Source: Flavobacterium limicola (lineage in GTDB: Bacteria; Bacteroidota; Bacteroidia; Flavobacteriales; Flavobacteriaceae). Taken from it: 64,000 nucleotides of DNA. Of the stretch, positions 45,251-54,174 are shown one piece after another. A program made the position numbers and the translations under genes. The stretch lies in the NCBI RefSeq assembly GCF_003634755.1, contig NZ_RBXA01000001.1:372001-436000 (forward strand). Reading direction: 5' to 3'. The stretch's first letter is position 1. Each line of letters begins with the position of its first letter. The notes beneath the pieces are model-generated. The model had not been told where the DNA came from and did not search any database. It was given only the letters and a program-made list of their open reading frames with translations.

Positions 45251-46306
45251 ATGAAAGGTGTATTATTAGTTAATTTAGGTTCTCCGGAAAGTCCAACTCC
45301 TAAAGATGTAAAACCATATTTAGATGAATTTTTAATGGATAAATACGTAATTGACGTTCCGTTTTTGTTGCGAGCATTATTAGTTCGTGGAATAATTTTA
45401 CAAACAAGACCTAAAAAATCAGCTGCCGCTTACGCAAAAATATGGTGGGACGAAGGTTCTCCGCTTGTCGTGATTTCGAAAAGAATGCACGCCAAAGTAA
45501 AGCAATTAGTTGATGTTCCAGTTTCCTTAGCGATGCGTTATGGAAATCCATCTTTATTATCCGGTTTACAAGAATTGCATGATAAAGGTGTGAATGAAGT
45601 ATTGCTTTTCCCTTTGTATCCGCAGCATGCTATGGCATCAACCACTACAATATTAGAATTAGCCGAAGAACACCGTAAAAAATATTTCCCAGAAATGAAA
45701 TTTACGATTGTTCCTGCTTTTTATAACAAACCTGATTATTTACAAAACCTTGCTGATTCTATCAAAGGTCATTTAGAAGGTTTTGATTACGATCATTTAT
45801 TATTCTCCTATCACGGAATTCCGGAGCGACACATTCGCAAGACAGATATCACCAAATCACATTGTAAAATTGATGGTTCTTGTTGTAACACGCCTTCACC
45901 GGCACATGAATTTTGCTACCGTCACCAGTGTTATGAAACCACCAAACAAGTGGTAAAATTACTGGGAATCCCAGAAGGAAAATACAGTCAGACTTTTCAA
46001 TCGCGCTTAGCGGGAGACAAATGGCTGACTCCTTACACGGACGTCGAAGTGAACAAAATGCCTGAAAAAAGAATTAAAAAACTGGCCGTTGTAACACCAG
46101 CATTCGTTTCAGATTGTTTGGAAACTTTGGAAGAAATTGCCATGGAAGCCAATCATGAATTCAAAGTTCATGGTGGTGAGGAATTTTTAGCAATTCCGTG
46201 TTTGAATGACAGTGACGATTGGTGTAAAACCGTAAGCAATTGGATTACGAATTGGTCAAACGCCTCTTCAACTGTTAAAGTTGACTCTGAAAAAATAAAC
46301 GCTTAA
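45251..46306 (+). CDS. hemH: Ferrochelatase with Cys-rich insert
   Basis: A 351-residue enzyme inserting Fe(II) into the porphyrin. VNLGSPESP at the N-terminus, the catalytic His in LFSYHGIPERHI (His188), and QSRLAGDKWLTPY. A Cys-rich stretch lies right after the active-site loop: Cys205, 211, 212, 222 and 227, the spacing of an internal iron-sulfur site like the [2Fe-2S] clusters known in some microbial ferrochelatases. Its stop (46304-46306) touches the ATG of the MATE gene with no gap. Confidence 0.95.
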   Translation: MKGVLLVNLGSPESPTPKDVKPYLDEFLMDKYVIDVPFLLRALLVRGIILQTRPKKSAAAYAKIWWDEGSPLVVISKRMHAKVKQLVDVPVSLAMRYGNPSLLSGLQELHDKGVNEVLLFPLYPQHAMASTTTILELAEEHRKKYFPEMKFTIVPAFYNKPDYLQNLADSIKGHLEGFDYDHLLFSYHGIPERHIRKTDITKSHCKIDGSCCNTPSPAHEFCYRHQCYETTKQVVKLLGIPEGKYSQTFQSRLAGDKWLTPYTDVEVNKMPEKRIKKLAVVTPAFVSDCLETLEEIAMEANHEFKVHGGEEFLAIPCLNDSDDWCKTVSNWITNWSNASSTVKVDSEKINA

Positions 46307-47662
46307 ATGGCTGTTACCGCCGATGAGTTAGGAACACAGGACATCAAAAAACTCTTGATAAAACAAGCAGTTCCGTCTTCTATTGGGATTTTATTCATGT
46401 CGGTTAATATTTTAATTGACACGATTTTTGTCGGTCAATGGATTGGTTCTTTGGCCATTGCGGCGGTAACCGTAGTTTTGCCCATCACCTTTTTGATTTC
46501 TTCTTTGGGAATGGCAATTGGTGTGGGCGGAGGTTCTGTACTTTCCAGAGCATTGGGAGCGAATCACAAGGAAAAAGCATTGCAGACTTTTGGTAATCAA
46601 ATCATGATGACTTTTTTATTGGCATCAGTATTTGTGCTATTTGGTCTTTTTTTTAGCGACGAAATGCTAATGCTTTTTGGTGCTAAAGGGGCTATAATGG
46701 AACCCGCCAAAGAGTTTTTTATTCCCATAATTATTAGTGTTCCATTTTTAGCACTTTGCATGATGGGCAATAATGTGATTCGTGCAGAGGGCAAGGCAAA
46801 ATTTGCGATGGTCGCCATGATTATCCCTGCATTTGTAAACATTGCTTTGGACATTCTTTTTATCAAATACTTAGATTTAGGAATGTTTGGCGCTGCTTTG
46901 GCTACAGCCATATCCTATTTTACGTGTTTCTTGTTTGTGCTTTGGTTTTTTGTTTTCAAAAGCGAACTGCAATTAAAAACAAGACATTTCAAATTCAATA
47001 TCCCTATTGTAAAAGAAATAACTGAATTGAGTTTTGTCACGTTTTCGAGACAAGGAGTTGTGAGTATTTTATCCATAATCCTGAATCACACTCTATATAC
47101 TTACGGTGGCGAACATTCCGTTGCTATTTATGGGATTATAAGCCGAATGTTGATGTTTGCCTTGTTTCCAATTCTGGGAATTACACAAGGATTTCTGCCA
47201 ATTGCCGGATTCAATTATGGCGCAGGAAATTATTCAAGAGTGAAAGAAAGTGTCCAACTTTCGATAAAATACGCTGCTATATTAGCCTCACTGATTTTTG
47301 TGGTTATTTTAATTTTTGCCAAACCTATTGTTGCTGTTTTTACGACTGATCCTATAGTAATTGACCAAACTCCGGAAGCGTTGCGCTGGGTTTTTGCGGC
47401 TTCGCCAATTATTGCTGTTCAACTCATTGGTGCAGCTTATTTTCAAGCAGCAGGAAAAGCAAAAAAAGCTTTGCTTTTGACGTTAAGCAAACAAGGATTT
47501 TTCCTAATTCCGTTAGTGCTGATTCTACCAAATTTTTTAGGTATTTTTGGAGTGTGGATTGCATTCCCAATCGCGGATGTTTTATCAACGATATTAACTG
47601 GCTATTTTCTAAAAAAAGAAATGAATACAAAACTGATTCAAACTAACGATGGAATATTATAA
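46307..47662 (+). CDS. MATE family efflux transporter
   Basis: A 451-residue inner-membrane antiporter with twelve predicted segments. The two MatE halves show SIGILFMSVNILIDTIFVGQWIG and, in the second half, the paired pattern GITQGFLPIAGFNYGAG. Family members swap Na+ or H+ for organic cations or other toxic compounds. It starts on the base after hemH and overlaps hemJ by 14 bases, so it is translated as part of a haem operon. Export of porphyrins or haem would fit the place but is inference. Confidence 0.92.
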   Translation: MAVTADELGTQDIKKLLIKQAVPSSIGILFMSVNILIDTIFVGQWIGSLAIAAVTVVLPITFLISSLGMAIGVGGGSVLSRALGANHKEKALQTFGNQIMMTFLLASVFVLFGLFFSDEMLMLFGAKGAIMEPAKEFFIPIIISVPFLALCMMGNNVIRAEGKAKFAMVAMIIPAFVNIALDILFIKYLDLGMFGAALATAISYFTCFLFVLWFFVFKSELQLKTRHFKFNIPIVKEITELSFVTFSRQGVVSILSIILNHTLYTYGGEHSVAIYGIISRMLMFALFPILGITQGFLPIAGFNYGAGNYSRVKESVQLSIKYAAILASLIFVVILIFAKPIVAVFTTDPIVIDQTPEALRWVFAASPIIAVQLIGAAYFQAAGKAKKALLLTLSKQGFFLIPLVLILPNFLGIFGVWIAFPIADVLSTILTGYFLKKEMNTKLIQTNDGIL

Positions 47663-48203
47663 TTACCTTAAATCCTTGCACCTCATCTTTGTAATCACAT
47701 GGTTTGCAGGATTATTTTACATTGTGCGCTTATTCGTTTACCAAATTGAAGCGGCACAAAAACCATCTCCAGAAAAGGAAATTCTGCAAAAACAATATAA
47801 AATAATGACTTACCGTCTTTGGTACATTATCACTTGGCCTTCAGCAGTTTTAGCGAGTATTTTCGCATTTTGGATGCTGTTTTTCACAGATTTAGGACAA
47901 GCTTGGTTAAAAATGCCTTGGATGCACGTAAAACTTGGCTTTGTATTTGTGTTGTACTTATACCATGCAAAATGCCAGCAAATATTCAAGCAATTGCAAA
48001 ATGACGAGGTGAAATACACAACAACTTTCATGCGTTTGTGGAATGAAGGCGCGACCATTATCCTTTTTGCAGTGGTTTTTTTAGTGGTTTTAAAAAATGC
48101 CGTTAACTGGATTTATGGCGTGATTGGGATTTTCTTATTTTCCATTTTGATAATGCTTGGTTTTAAATTTTACAAAAGAATTAGAGAAAGAAATCAATCA
48201 TAA
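47649..48203 (+). CDS. hemJ: HemJ-type protoporphyrinogen oxidase
   Basis: A 184-residue membrane protein with four to five helices. YYNYLKSLHLIFVITWFAGLF holds the conserved His (about 11), and RLFVYQIEA plus WMHVKLGFVFVLYLYHAKC carry further conserved residues. HemJ oxidises protoporphyrinogen IX to protoporphyrin IX in bacteria lacking HemG and HemY. Its place in the hemH operon supports this over generic CopD-like proteins. It fills the step between HemF and HemH. Confidence 0.88.
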   Translation: MEYYNYLKSLHLIFVITWFAGLFYIVRLFVYQIEAAQKPSPEKEILQKQYKIMTYRLWYIITWPSAVLASIFAFWMLFFTDLGQAWLKMPWMHVKLGFVFVLYLYHAKCQQIFKQLQNDEVKYTTTFMRLWNEGATIILFAVVFLVVLKNAVNWIYGVIGIFLFSILIMLGFKFYKRIRERNQS

Positions 48204-48205
48204 AT

Positions 48206-49678
48206 ATGTTCAAAAGTTTCAAAATAGCAATGCTTTCTTTACGAATCAGGATTTTCCTTTCGATGATTGTATTGATATTAATGGCTTCTGTAATACTAGC
48301 TTCCATTTCAATCATCCAATTCAAAAATGAAGCTAAGGAATATCATCAAGAGCGGTTAGAGCGCAATGAAAATGCAGTAAAACAACACATTAACTTTATC
48401 CTTTCAACAACCACCTATCCGTTGACTTCTGCGAATCTGGATTTAATTTTTAAAGATAAAATTCACGAATTAGCTCACATTCACAACATCGAAATCAATA
48501 TTTACAGCTTAGACGGAAAGTTGTTGAAATCCTCTAAGGAATCCTTTTCTGTTGATAAAGTGGCCCCGCCAATTCCTAAATATATTTTAAAGTTGGTTCG
48601 TTCCTCTATCGAAAAAAGATACGTAGACATCAAAACTATTGATGGCAAAAAGAACCGTTCTGCTTTCAGCCAAATTAAAGATGACAAGTTTAAACCATTA
48701 GGAATCTTAAATCTGCCTTATGTAGAAGATGACGGCTATTATGAAAACGAACTCAAAAGTTTCTTGATACGTCTTGGACAAGTTTACACTTTCATGCTTC
48801 TGATAGCTTTTGCCCTTGCCTACTTCCTATCATCTTACATCACAAAATCATTAAAGACCATTTCGGATAAGCTGAGTGAAACAAGTTTGAACCAAAAAAA
48901 CGAGAAAATTGTTTTAGAGGCCAGCAGTAAAGAGATTAATCTTTTGATAAAAGCATATAATGGAATGGTGGATGAACTCGAGAAAAGTGCCATTAAATTA
49001 GCGCAAAGCGAACGTGAAGAAGCTTGGCGCGAAATGGCGAAACAAGTGGCGCATGAGATCAAGAATCCGCTTACGCCAATGCGCTTAACAGTACAGAGTT
49101 TTCAGCGAAAATTTGACCCGACTGACCCCAATGTAAAACAGAAAATGAACGATTACTCAGAAACGTTGATTCAACAAATTGACACCATGAGTGCGGTGGC
49201 TTCGGCTTTTTCAAATTTTGCATCGATGCCAGCACAACAAAATGAAACTTTGAATGTGGTAGAAGTAGTTGAACTTGCAATGGATATTTTCAACGAAGAA
49301 TACATTGAATTCCAAAGTGATTCTCCTGAGATTATTTCGAAAATTGACAGAACACAACTCATACGAATTATCACCAATTTAGCAAAGAATGCTATTCAAT
49401 CGATACCTGAACAACAAGAGATTAAATCAGTCATTGTTCGCATCAAAAAGGAAGCAAACAATGTATTAATTACCGTTAACGATAACGGAATTGGAATTCA
49501 GCCTGAAGATATTGACCGCATATTTGAACCAAAATTCACCACCAAAAGCAGCGGAATGGGTCTTGGTCTTGGAATTATAAAAAACATTATCGAAAATTAT
49601 AAAGGAACGATTACCTTTGAAACTGAATTTGGAAAAGGAACTACTTTCACGGTTTCACTTCCCATAATTAACTCTTAA
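48206..49678 (+). CDS. NtrY-like sensor histidine kinase
   Basis: A 490-residue inner-membrane kinase. TM1 at about 14-35, an extracytoplasmic sensor region of about 160 residues, TM2 at about 193-215, HAMP-like linker, dimerisation/phospho-acceptor helix with AWREMAKQVAHEIKNPLTPMR (His about 285), and ATPase domain with N box NLAKNAIQSIP, G1 DNGIGIQPEDIDRIFEP and G2 GMGLGLGIIKNI. The H-box style is that of NtrY. No response regulator is adjacent. Two bases after hemJ, so co-expressed with haem genes. Confidence 0.92.
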   Translation: MFKSFKIAMLSLRIRIFLSMIVLILMASVILASISIIQFKNEAKEYHQERLERNENAVKQHINFILSTTTYPLTSANLDLIFKDKIHELAHIHNIEINIYSLDGKLLKSSKESFSVDKVAPPIPKYILKLVRSSIEKRYVDIKTIDGKKNRSAFSQIKDDKFKPLGILNLPYVEDDGYYENELKSFLIRLGQVYTFMLLIAFALAYFLSSYITKSLKTISDKLSETSLNQKNEKIVLEASSKEINLLIKAYNGMVDELEKSAIKLAQSEREEAWREMAKQVAHEIKNPLTPMRLTVQSFQRKFDPTDPNVKQKMNDYSETLIQQIDTMSAVASAFSNFASMPAQQNETLNVVEVVELAMDIFNEEYIEFQSDSPEIISKIDRTQLIRIITNLAKNAIQSIPEQQEIKSVIVRIKKEANNVLITVNDNGIGIQPEDIDRIFEPKFTTKSSGMGLGLGIIKNIIENYKGTITFETEFGKGTTFTVSLPIINS

Positions 49679-49688
49679 AATTACAACT

Positions 49689-50471
49689 ATGAATTACGAA
49701 AATATATTAATTGCAACAGAAAATAACATTGCAACGATTACCATTAATCGTCCTACAAAACTAAATGCGTTGAATGTTGCCACGATTTCTGATTTGAACA
49801 AAGCGTTTAAAAACTTAGGAAAAAATGCTGAAATTCGTGTTATTATTTTAACGGGAAGCGGTGAAAAAGCGTTTGTGGCCGGAGCCGATATTTCAGAATT
49901 TGCTCATTTCTCGATTGAAGAAGGAACGCAACTAGCCGCAGAAGGACAAGAAAAATTATTTGATTTCATAGAGAATTTAAAAACTCCGGTAATTGCAGCA
50001 GTCAATGGTTTTGCATTGGGTGGTGGATTAGAATTAGCGATGGCGTGTCATTTCAGAGTCGCTTCAGAAAATGCAAAAATGGGATTGCCAGAAGTTTCAT
50101 TGGGCGTAATTCCAGGTTACGGAGGAACACAACGTTTGCCACAATTGATAGGAAAAGGACGCGCGATGGAAATGATTATGACCGCCGGTATGGTAACGGC
50201 ACAAGACGCTTACAGGACTGGATTGGTAAATCACGTAGTTCCTGAAGCCGAACTTTTAGACTACTGTATGAGTGTTGCCAATAAAATAATCAAGAACTCT
50301 CCGTATGCTATTGGTAAAGCCATAAAAGCAGTCAATGCTAACTTCAAAGAAGGAAAAAATGGGTATGAAGCCGAAATAAAAGCCTTTGGAAAATGCTTTG
50401 GAACCGAAGATTTTAAAGAAGGAACAACGGCTTTCTTAGAGAAAAGAAAAGCAGTGTTTACTGGAAAATAA
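49689..50471 (+). CDS. Enoyl-CoA hydratase/isomerase family protein
   Basis: A 260-residue crotonase-fold enzyme. The oxyanion-hole segments are FVAGADISEF (about 61-70) and NGFALGGGLELAMAC (about 104-118); the catalytic Glu is in KMGLPEVSLGVIPGYGGTQRL. Both acid/base positions are filled as in short-chain enoyl-CoA hydratases that hydrate trans-2-enoyl-CoA in fatty acid degradation. Ten bases after the kinase and closed by a terminator, so it ends the hemH operon, though functionally unrelated to haem. Confidence 0.93.
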   Translation: MNYENILIATENNIATITINRPTKLNALNVATISDLNKAFKNLGKNAEIRVIILTGSGEKAFVAGADISEFAHFSIEEGTQLAAEGQEKLFDFIENLKTPVIAAVNGFALGGGLELAMACHFRVASENAKMGLPEVSLGVIPGYGGTQRLPQLIGKGRAMEMIMTAGMVTAQDAYRTGLVNHVVPEAELLDYCMSVANKIIKNSPYAIGKAIKAVNANFKEGKNGYEAEIKAFGKCFGTEDFKEGTTAFLEKRKAVFTGK

Positions 50472-50475
50472 TAAC

Positions 50476-50502
50476 AAAAGAGAGCCTCATTGGTTCTCTT
50501 TT
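50476..50502 (+). terminator. Terminator of the hemH-to-enoyl-CoA hydratase operon
   Basis: AAAAGAGAGCC (50476-50486) pairs with GGTTCTCTTTT (50492-50502), one mismatch, then T. Confidence 0.8.
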
Positions 50503-50548
50503 TAGTTACAAGTAGTATCCTTTAAAATAATCTTTCTTCAAAAACGGA

Positions 50549-50575
50549 TTGTTTGATTTACAACACTTAATTTTG
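50549..50575 (+). promoter_or_regulatory. Promoter of the 132-residue gene
   Basis: TTG (50549-50551), 16-base spacer, TAATTTTG (50568-50575), about 43 bases from the ATG. Confidence 0.5.
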
Positions 50576-50618
50576 CAAACCCGTTTCGGAATATAACACA
50601 TCATCTAAAAATCAACAT

Positions 50619-51017
50619 ATGTCCTTCCAACCTGTATTTGAACTTTTCTGGGAAAAGGTAAAAGAAAGTATCGAAAACCACACTTACGCCAAATTAACAC
50701 TTGCCAAAACCATTGGTGATACCGAACTGAAAAACATCTATGTGCGTCCCGTTTTATTAGAAAATAACGTGTTTAGTCTTTCGGTTACGGCGCGCTACAA
50801 AACCGAAGAAATAGAAAGTTTTCATACACTTGATGAAGCTTTCATGATTTTAGCCCCTTTTATGAACAACCCCTTTCTGACCGCTTTGCTGTTTACAACA
50901 GAGAATGATATCACTTTTAAACTCAATAAAAAAAGAGTGGGAACCATTATCGAGCAAGTGCCAACTTTTAAAAACGCTTCGGATGTGATTTTGGAAATGA
51001 AAGAAAAAGGAATTTAA
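50619..51017 (+). CDS. Conserved-looking cytoplasmic protein, unknown
   Basis: A 132-residue soluble protein that I do not recognise. It has no signal, membrane segment, Cys or metal motif. It appears alpha/beta: an N-terminal helix (FELFWEKVKESIEN), central strands (NIYVRPVLLENNVFSLSVTARYK), a hydrophobic helix (AFMILAPFMNNPFLTALLFT) and a C-terminal helix. It has its own promoter, and codon use matches its neighbours, so it is a real gene. The next gene is convergent. Confidence 0.7.
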   Translation: MSFQPVFELFWEKVKESIENHTYAKLTLAKTIGDTELKNIYVRPVLLENNVFSLSVTARYKTEEIESFHTLDEAFMILAPFMNNPFLTALLFTTENDITFKLNKKRVGTIIEQVPTFKNASDVILEMKEKGI

Positions 51018-51153
51018 AATTAGTGGTCAGTAATTAGAATTTAGTGATCAGTTCATAGTTTATGTGTAAAACAAGACTGAAATCGATTTATTTGAATACA
51101 GCAGTTCTACTTAACTTCAATAAACTGTATACTAAAAACTGGACACTGTTAAC

Positions 51154-51807
51154 TTATTTCTCCCCTTCCCATTCAGCATAAAACTGAGCAAGAAATCCTT
51201 CCATGTAACGATGTCTTTCTTGTGCAATTTGTTTTCCGGTCTGTGTATTCATCTTATCTTTCAAAAGCAATAACTTTTCGTAAAAATGATTAAGCGTTGG
51301 AGAATCGTTCTTCTTGTACTCCTCCTTGGTCATACTGGAATTTGGAGCAATTTTAGGGTCGTATAGCGCTCTATTTTTAAATCCGCCATAATTGAACGTT
51401 CTCGCGATTCCAATTGCGCCAATCGCGTCTAAACGATCCGCATCCTGAACCACATCTAATTCTATAGATGAGAATTTCTTTTCGAAATTACCGCCTTTGT
51501 ATGAGATGTTTTCAATAATATTCACCACATGAGTGATTATCTCCTCATCAACATTTTCTGATTCTAAAAATTCACGGGCAATTCTTGGACCTACGGTTTC
51601 ATCACCATCGTGAAATTTACTATCGGCAATATCATGAAGCAAAGAACCTAATTGAACTATAACAGGATTACAAACTTCATTTTTTGAAATCAGAACAGCA
51701 TTTTTATAAACTCTTTCAATATGAAACCAGTCGTGGCCACCTTCGGCATTTTCTAATTTTTCTTTTACAAAAAGAATCGTTTTATCTATTAAATCAGGGT
51801 TTATCAT
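51154..51807 (-). CDS. HD-domain phosphohydrolase
   Basis: A 217-residue cytoplasmic HD-superfamily protein. Metal residues: His in GGHDWFHIERV, the HD pair in LGSLLHDIADSKFHDGD, and Asp in DVVQDADRLDAIGA. These match YpgQ/YedJ-like HD hydrolases, some of which act on nucleoside triphosphates. The substrate is unknown. A strong minus-strand terminator lies just upstream (51828-51871), isolating it from the desaturase gene. Confidence 0.88.
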   Translation of the reverse strand: MINPDLIDKTILFVKEKLENAEGGHDWFHIERVYKNAVLISKNEVCNPVIVQLGSLLHDIADSKFHDGDETVGPRIAREFLESENVDEEIITHVVNIIENISYKGGNFEKKFSSIELDVVQDADRLDAIGAIGIARTFNYGGFKNRALYDPKIAPNSSMTKEEYKKNDSPTLNHFYEKLLLLKDKMNTQTGKQIAQERHRYMEGFLAQFYAEWEGEK

Positions 51808-51827
51808 TGTTTATTATATTTTAAAAA

Positions 51828-51871
51828 AAATGTTGAATTTCAAAGTTTTCCAACTTCAAAATCCAACATTT
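51828..51871 (-). terminator. Terminator of the acyltransferase-desaturase operon
   Basis: Arms 51828-51847 and 51852-51871 pair at 17 of 20 positions with a 4-base loop. On the minus strand the stem is followed by eight T (the A-run at 51823-51830). Confidence 0.85.
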
Positions 51872-51897
51872 CAATTCTTTATTTAGAACTCAAAAAT

Positions 51898-52887
51898 CTA
51901 TCGTACTAAAGCTGGCTCAACCCATTTGAAGATATGTGATTCTTGTGGAATGACTAATCTTTCAGATATTTTCGCCATTCTTGCAGGTAGTTTCATCAAA
52001 TAATCACGGGCTTTTTCTGCTTCATCTGTCAAACCGGAAATCTTGTCAATTTCCCATTTGTCAATTAATTTTTGCATAATATCCACATAATCTGCTGCGG
52101 TATAAACCCCAATTCGTTGTGCTGAATCAGAAAACTGTTCGAAAGCAGTGCTTATTTTTTCACCGGATTCTCTCAAGAAATGTGCCGGCATAACGATTTT
52201 TGCTTTCATCATATATTGGAAAGCAAGCATCATTTCACTTGGATCAACCTGAAAAATACGATTTACAAATTCGCTGTACGCATGATGATGACGCATCTCG
52301 TCACCAGCAATCATTTTGCACATTTTAGACAATTTGTTATCACCATATTTCTTAGCCATTTGCGCTACTCTATTATGAGAAACGTATGTTGCTAATTCTT
52401 GGAAACTAGTGTACACAAAGTTTTTGTAAGGATCTCTTCCGGTTCCAATATCAAAACCATCGTTGATAAGGTGTTGAGTTGTCATTTCTACTTCGCGCAT
52501 GTTTACACGACCCGATAAATACAAATATTTGTTCAGTAAATCACCGTGACGATTTTCCTCACCAGTCCATTGTCTGATCCATTTAGACCAACCGTTTCTT
52601 TCTACATTATCAATTCCTTCTACGTCCATTAACCAGGATTCGTAAGTTGGCAAAGCTTCCTCGGTAATGGTATCCCCTACTAAAGTTACCCAGAAATCAT
52701 ACGGTAATTCTTTTGCAATTTCACGTAATTCTTTGACCTCATCAAAAAAAGTATCGCTTTGGGAATTAGGCAAAAAATCTGTTGGTTGCCATATTTTTTC
52801 CACTGGAATTAGATACTGATCGACAAAGCTGTCTACGTTTTTTTCCAAAAACTGCATTACTTCTAATCGAATGTTTTTTATTGACAT
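51898..52887 (-). CDS. Acyl-ACP desaturase
   Basis: A 329-residue soluble di-iron desaturase. The iron ligands appear as EENRHGDLL (ExxH) and DEMRHHHAY (ExxH), with further carboxylates in WLMDVEG and ATYVSHNR. It puts a cis double bond in acyl-ACP chains, giving monounsaturated fatty acids, and needs O2 and ferredoxin-like reductant. Ten bases after the plsC-like gene: unsaturated acyl supply and phospholipid assembly are encoded together. Confidence 0.93.
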   Translation of the reverse strand: MSIKNIRLEVMQFLEKNVDSFVDQYLIPVEKIWQPTDFLPNSQSDTFFDEVKELREIAKELPYDFWVTLVGDTITEEALPTYESWLMDVEGIDNVERNGWSKWIRQWTGEENRHGDLLNKYLYLSGRVNMREVEMTTQHLINDGFDIGTGRDPYKNFVYTSFQELATYVSHNRVAQMAKKYGDNKLSKMCKMIAGDEMRHHHAYSEFVNRIFQVDPSEMMLAFQYMMKAKIVMPAHFLRESGEKISTAFEQFSDSAQRIGVYTAADYVDIMQKLIDKWEIDKISGLTDEAEKARDYLMKLPARMAKISERLVIPQESHIFKWVEPALVR

Positions 52888-52897
52888 TATATATAAA

Positions 52898-53632
52898 TTA
52901 AATTTTTATTCCTTGAACTACTGCTGTTTCTGTTTTCTCCATTAAATCAGCAAAATCATAATCCTTAACCGCTAACGGTTTATGTACTACAAAGGTAAGG
53001 CGATTTCCTAAACCTAATGGGAAAAAACCGTATTTAACTATTTTCCAAGAATTGTTTATACTTACTGGAACCACATATGCCGAAGGTGCGTTCTTGCATA
53101 AAATTTTAAGACCAGTTTGCGAGAACTCTTTTGGTTTTCCCGTCTTGCTTCGTGTTCCTTCCGGAAAAATAACTGCCGAACGATTGTGTTTTTCAATATA
53201 TTCTCCTAAACCTTTGATGGCCGGAATGGCTTGTTTGGGATCTTTTCGATCAATAAGAACAGAACCTCCATGACGTAAATTAAAAGACACACTTGGAATT
53301 CCTTTTCCTAATTCTATTTTACTTACAAATTTACAATGAAAACGGCGGAAAAACCAAATCATCGCAATAATATCATACATACTTTGATGATTTGACACAA
53401 AAATTAAAGGAACATTTTTTGGAATACTTTCTCTGTTTTCAAATTTGTATGTTGTCCCCAAAAGATTCGTGCATCTCAACAAGAAAAAATTCAAATAATC
53501 AACACTTATTTTATGGGCTTGATAGCCAAAAACATGGAAGCAAACCCATTGTATCGGGTGAAAAATAACCAAAGTAAGACCGAAACATAAATAATAAATT
53601 ACGGAAATGGGATACGAAATCAGTTTTTGCAT
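52898..53632 (-). CDS. plsC: 1-acyl-glycerol-3-phosphate acyltransferase
   Basis: A 244-residue membrane-bound acyltransferase with an N-terminal hydrophobic segment (about 5-28). The catalytic motif is VSNHQSMYDI (NHx4D, about 79-86), followed by KFVSKIELGKGIP, then VFPEGTRSKTGKP (FPEGTR, about 158-164) for phosphate binding. It makes phosphatidate from lysophosphatidate. First gene of a two-gene operon with the desaturase. Confidence 0.93.
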   Translation of the reverse strand: MQKLISYPISVIYYLCFGLTLVIFHPIQWVCFHVFGYQAHKISVDYLNFFLLRCTNLLGTTYKFENRESIPKNVPLIFVSNHQSMYDIIAMIWFFRRFHCKFVSKIELGKGIPSVSFNLRHGGSVLIDRKDPKQAIPAIKGLGEYIEKHNRSAVIFPEGTRSKTGKPKEFSQTGLKILCKNAPSAYVVPVSINNSWKIVKYGFFPLGLGNRLTFVVHKPLAVKDYDFADLMEKTETAVVQGIKI

Positions 53633-53717
53633 GCTTTAAAAATTTGCCGTAAAAGTAAGAAATATATTTTTAGCGGTATTTAAATCCGAAACAATATACA
53701 GGCTCAACGTTTAATCG

Positions 53718-53725
53718 TAACTTTG
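53718..53725 (+). promoter_or_regulatory. -7 element of rnpA
   Basis: TAACTTTG (TAnnTTTG), 33 bases before the ATG. Confidence 0.5.
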
Positions 53726-53757
53726 CCAGTCAAAATCTAAGAATTTTTTCTATTAAA

Positions 53758-54138
53758 ATGAACTTCACTTACCCAAAAAACGAAAAGCTTAAAAGTAAAA
53801 TCACCATTGGATTATTGTTTACCGAAGGGAAATCAGTATCTAAATATCCGTTGCGATTGGTTTATAAAGCCAGTTCTTTGAACGAAAGTGAAAAAATAAA
53901 AATGGGTGTTTCTGTTTCCAAAAAGAATTTTAAGAAAGCCGTCGACCGCAATTATTTCAAACGGGTACTGCGCGAAACCTATCGTCTAAACAAACACCTT
54001 TTGATTGACAATCTGGACCAACCATATTCCTTTATGTTTTTTTACCAAACTAAAGACCGCTTGACATACGAGGAAATTAACACTAAAACCATTCAGTTGT
54101 TTGAGAAGTTTTTACTCCAAATAAAAAAAGAAGAGTAG
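53758..54138 (+). CDS. rnpA: Ribonuclease P protein component
   Basis: A 126-residue basic RNA-binding protein. The RNR signature is MGVSVSKKNFKKAVDRNYFKR followed by VLRETYR, with conserved Phe/Lys/Arg residues that contact RNase P RNA. It helps mature tRNA 5' ends. rpmH, its neighbour in many phyla, is absent here; it is instead followed by envelope genes. Spacing to the next gene is 36 bases. Confidence 0.94.
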   Translation: MNFTYPKNEKLKSKITIGLLFTEGKSVSKYPLRLVYKASSLNESEKIKMGVSVSKKNFKKAVDRNYFKRVLRETYRLNKHLLIDNLDQPYSFMFFYQTKDRLTYEEINTKTIQLFEKFLLQIKKEE

Positions 54139-54174
54139 CAATTCTATTTTTTGTATTTTTAGCATTAAAATTTA

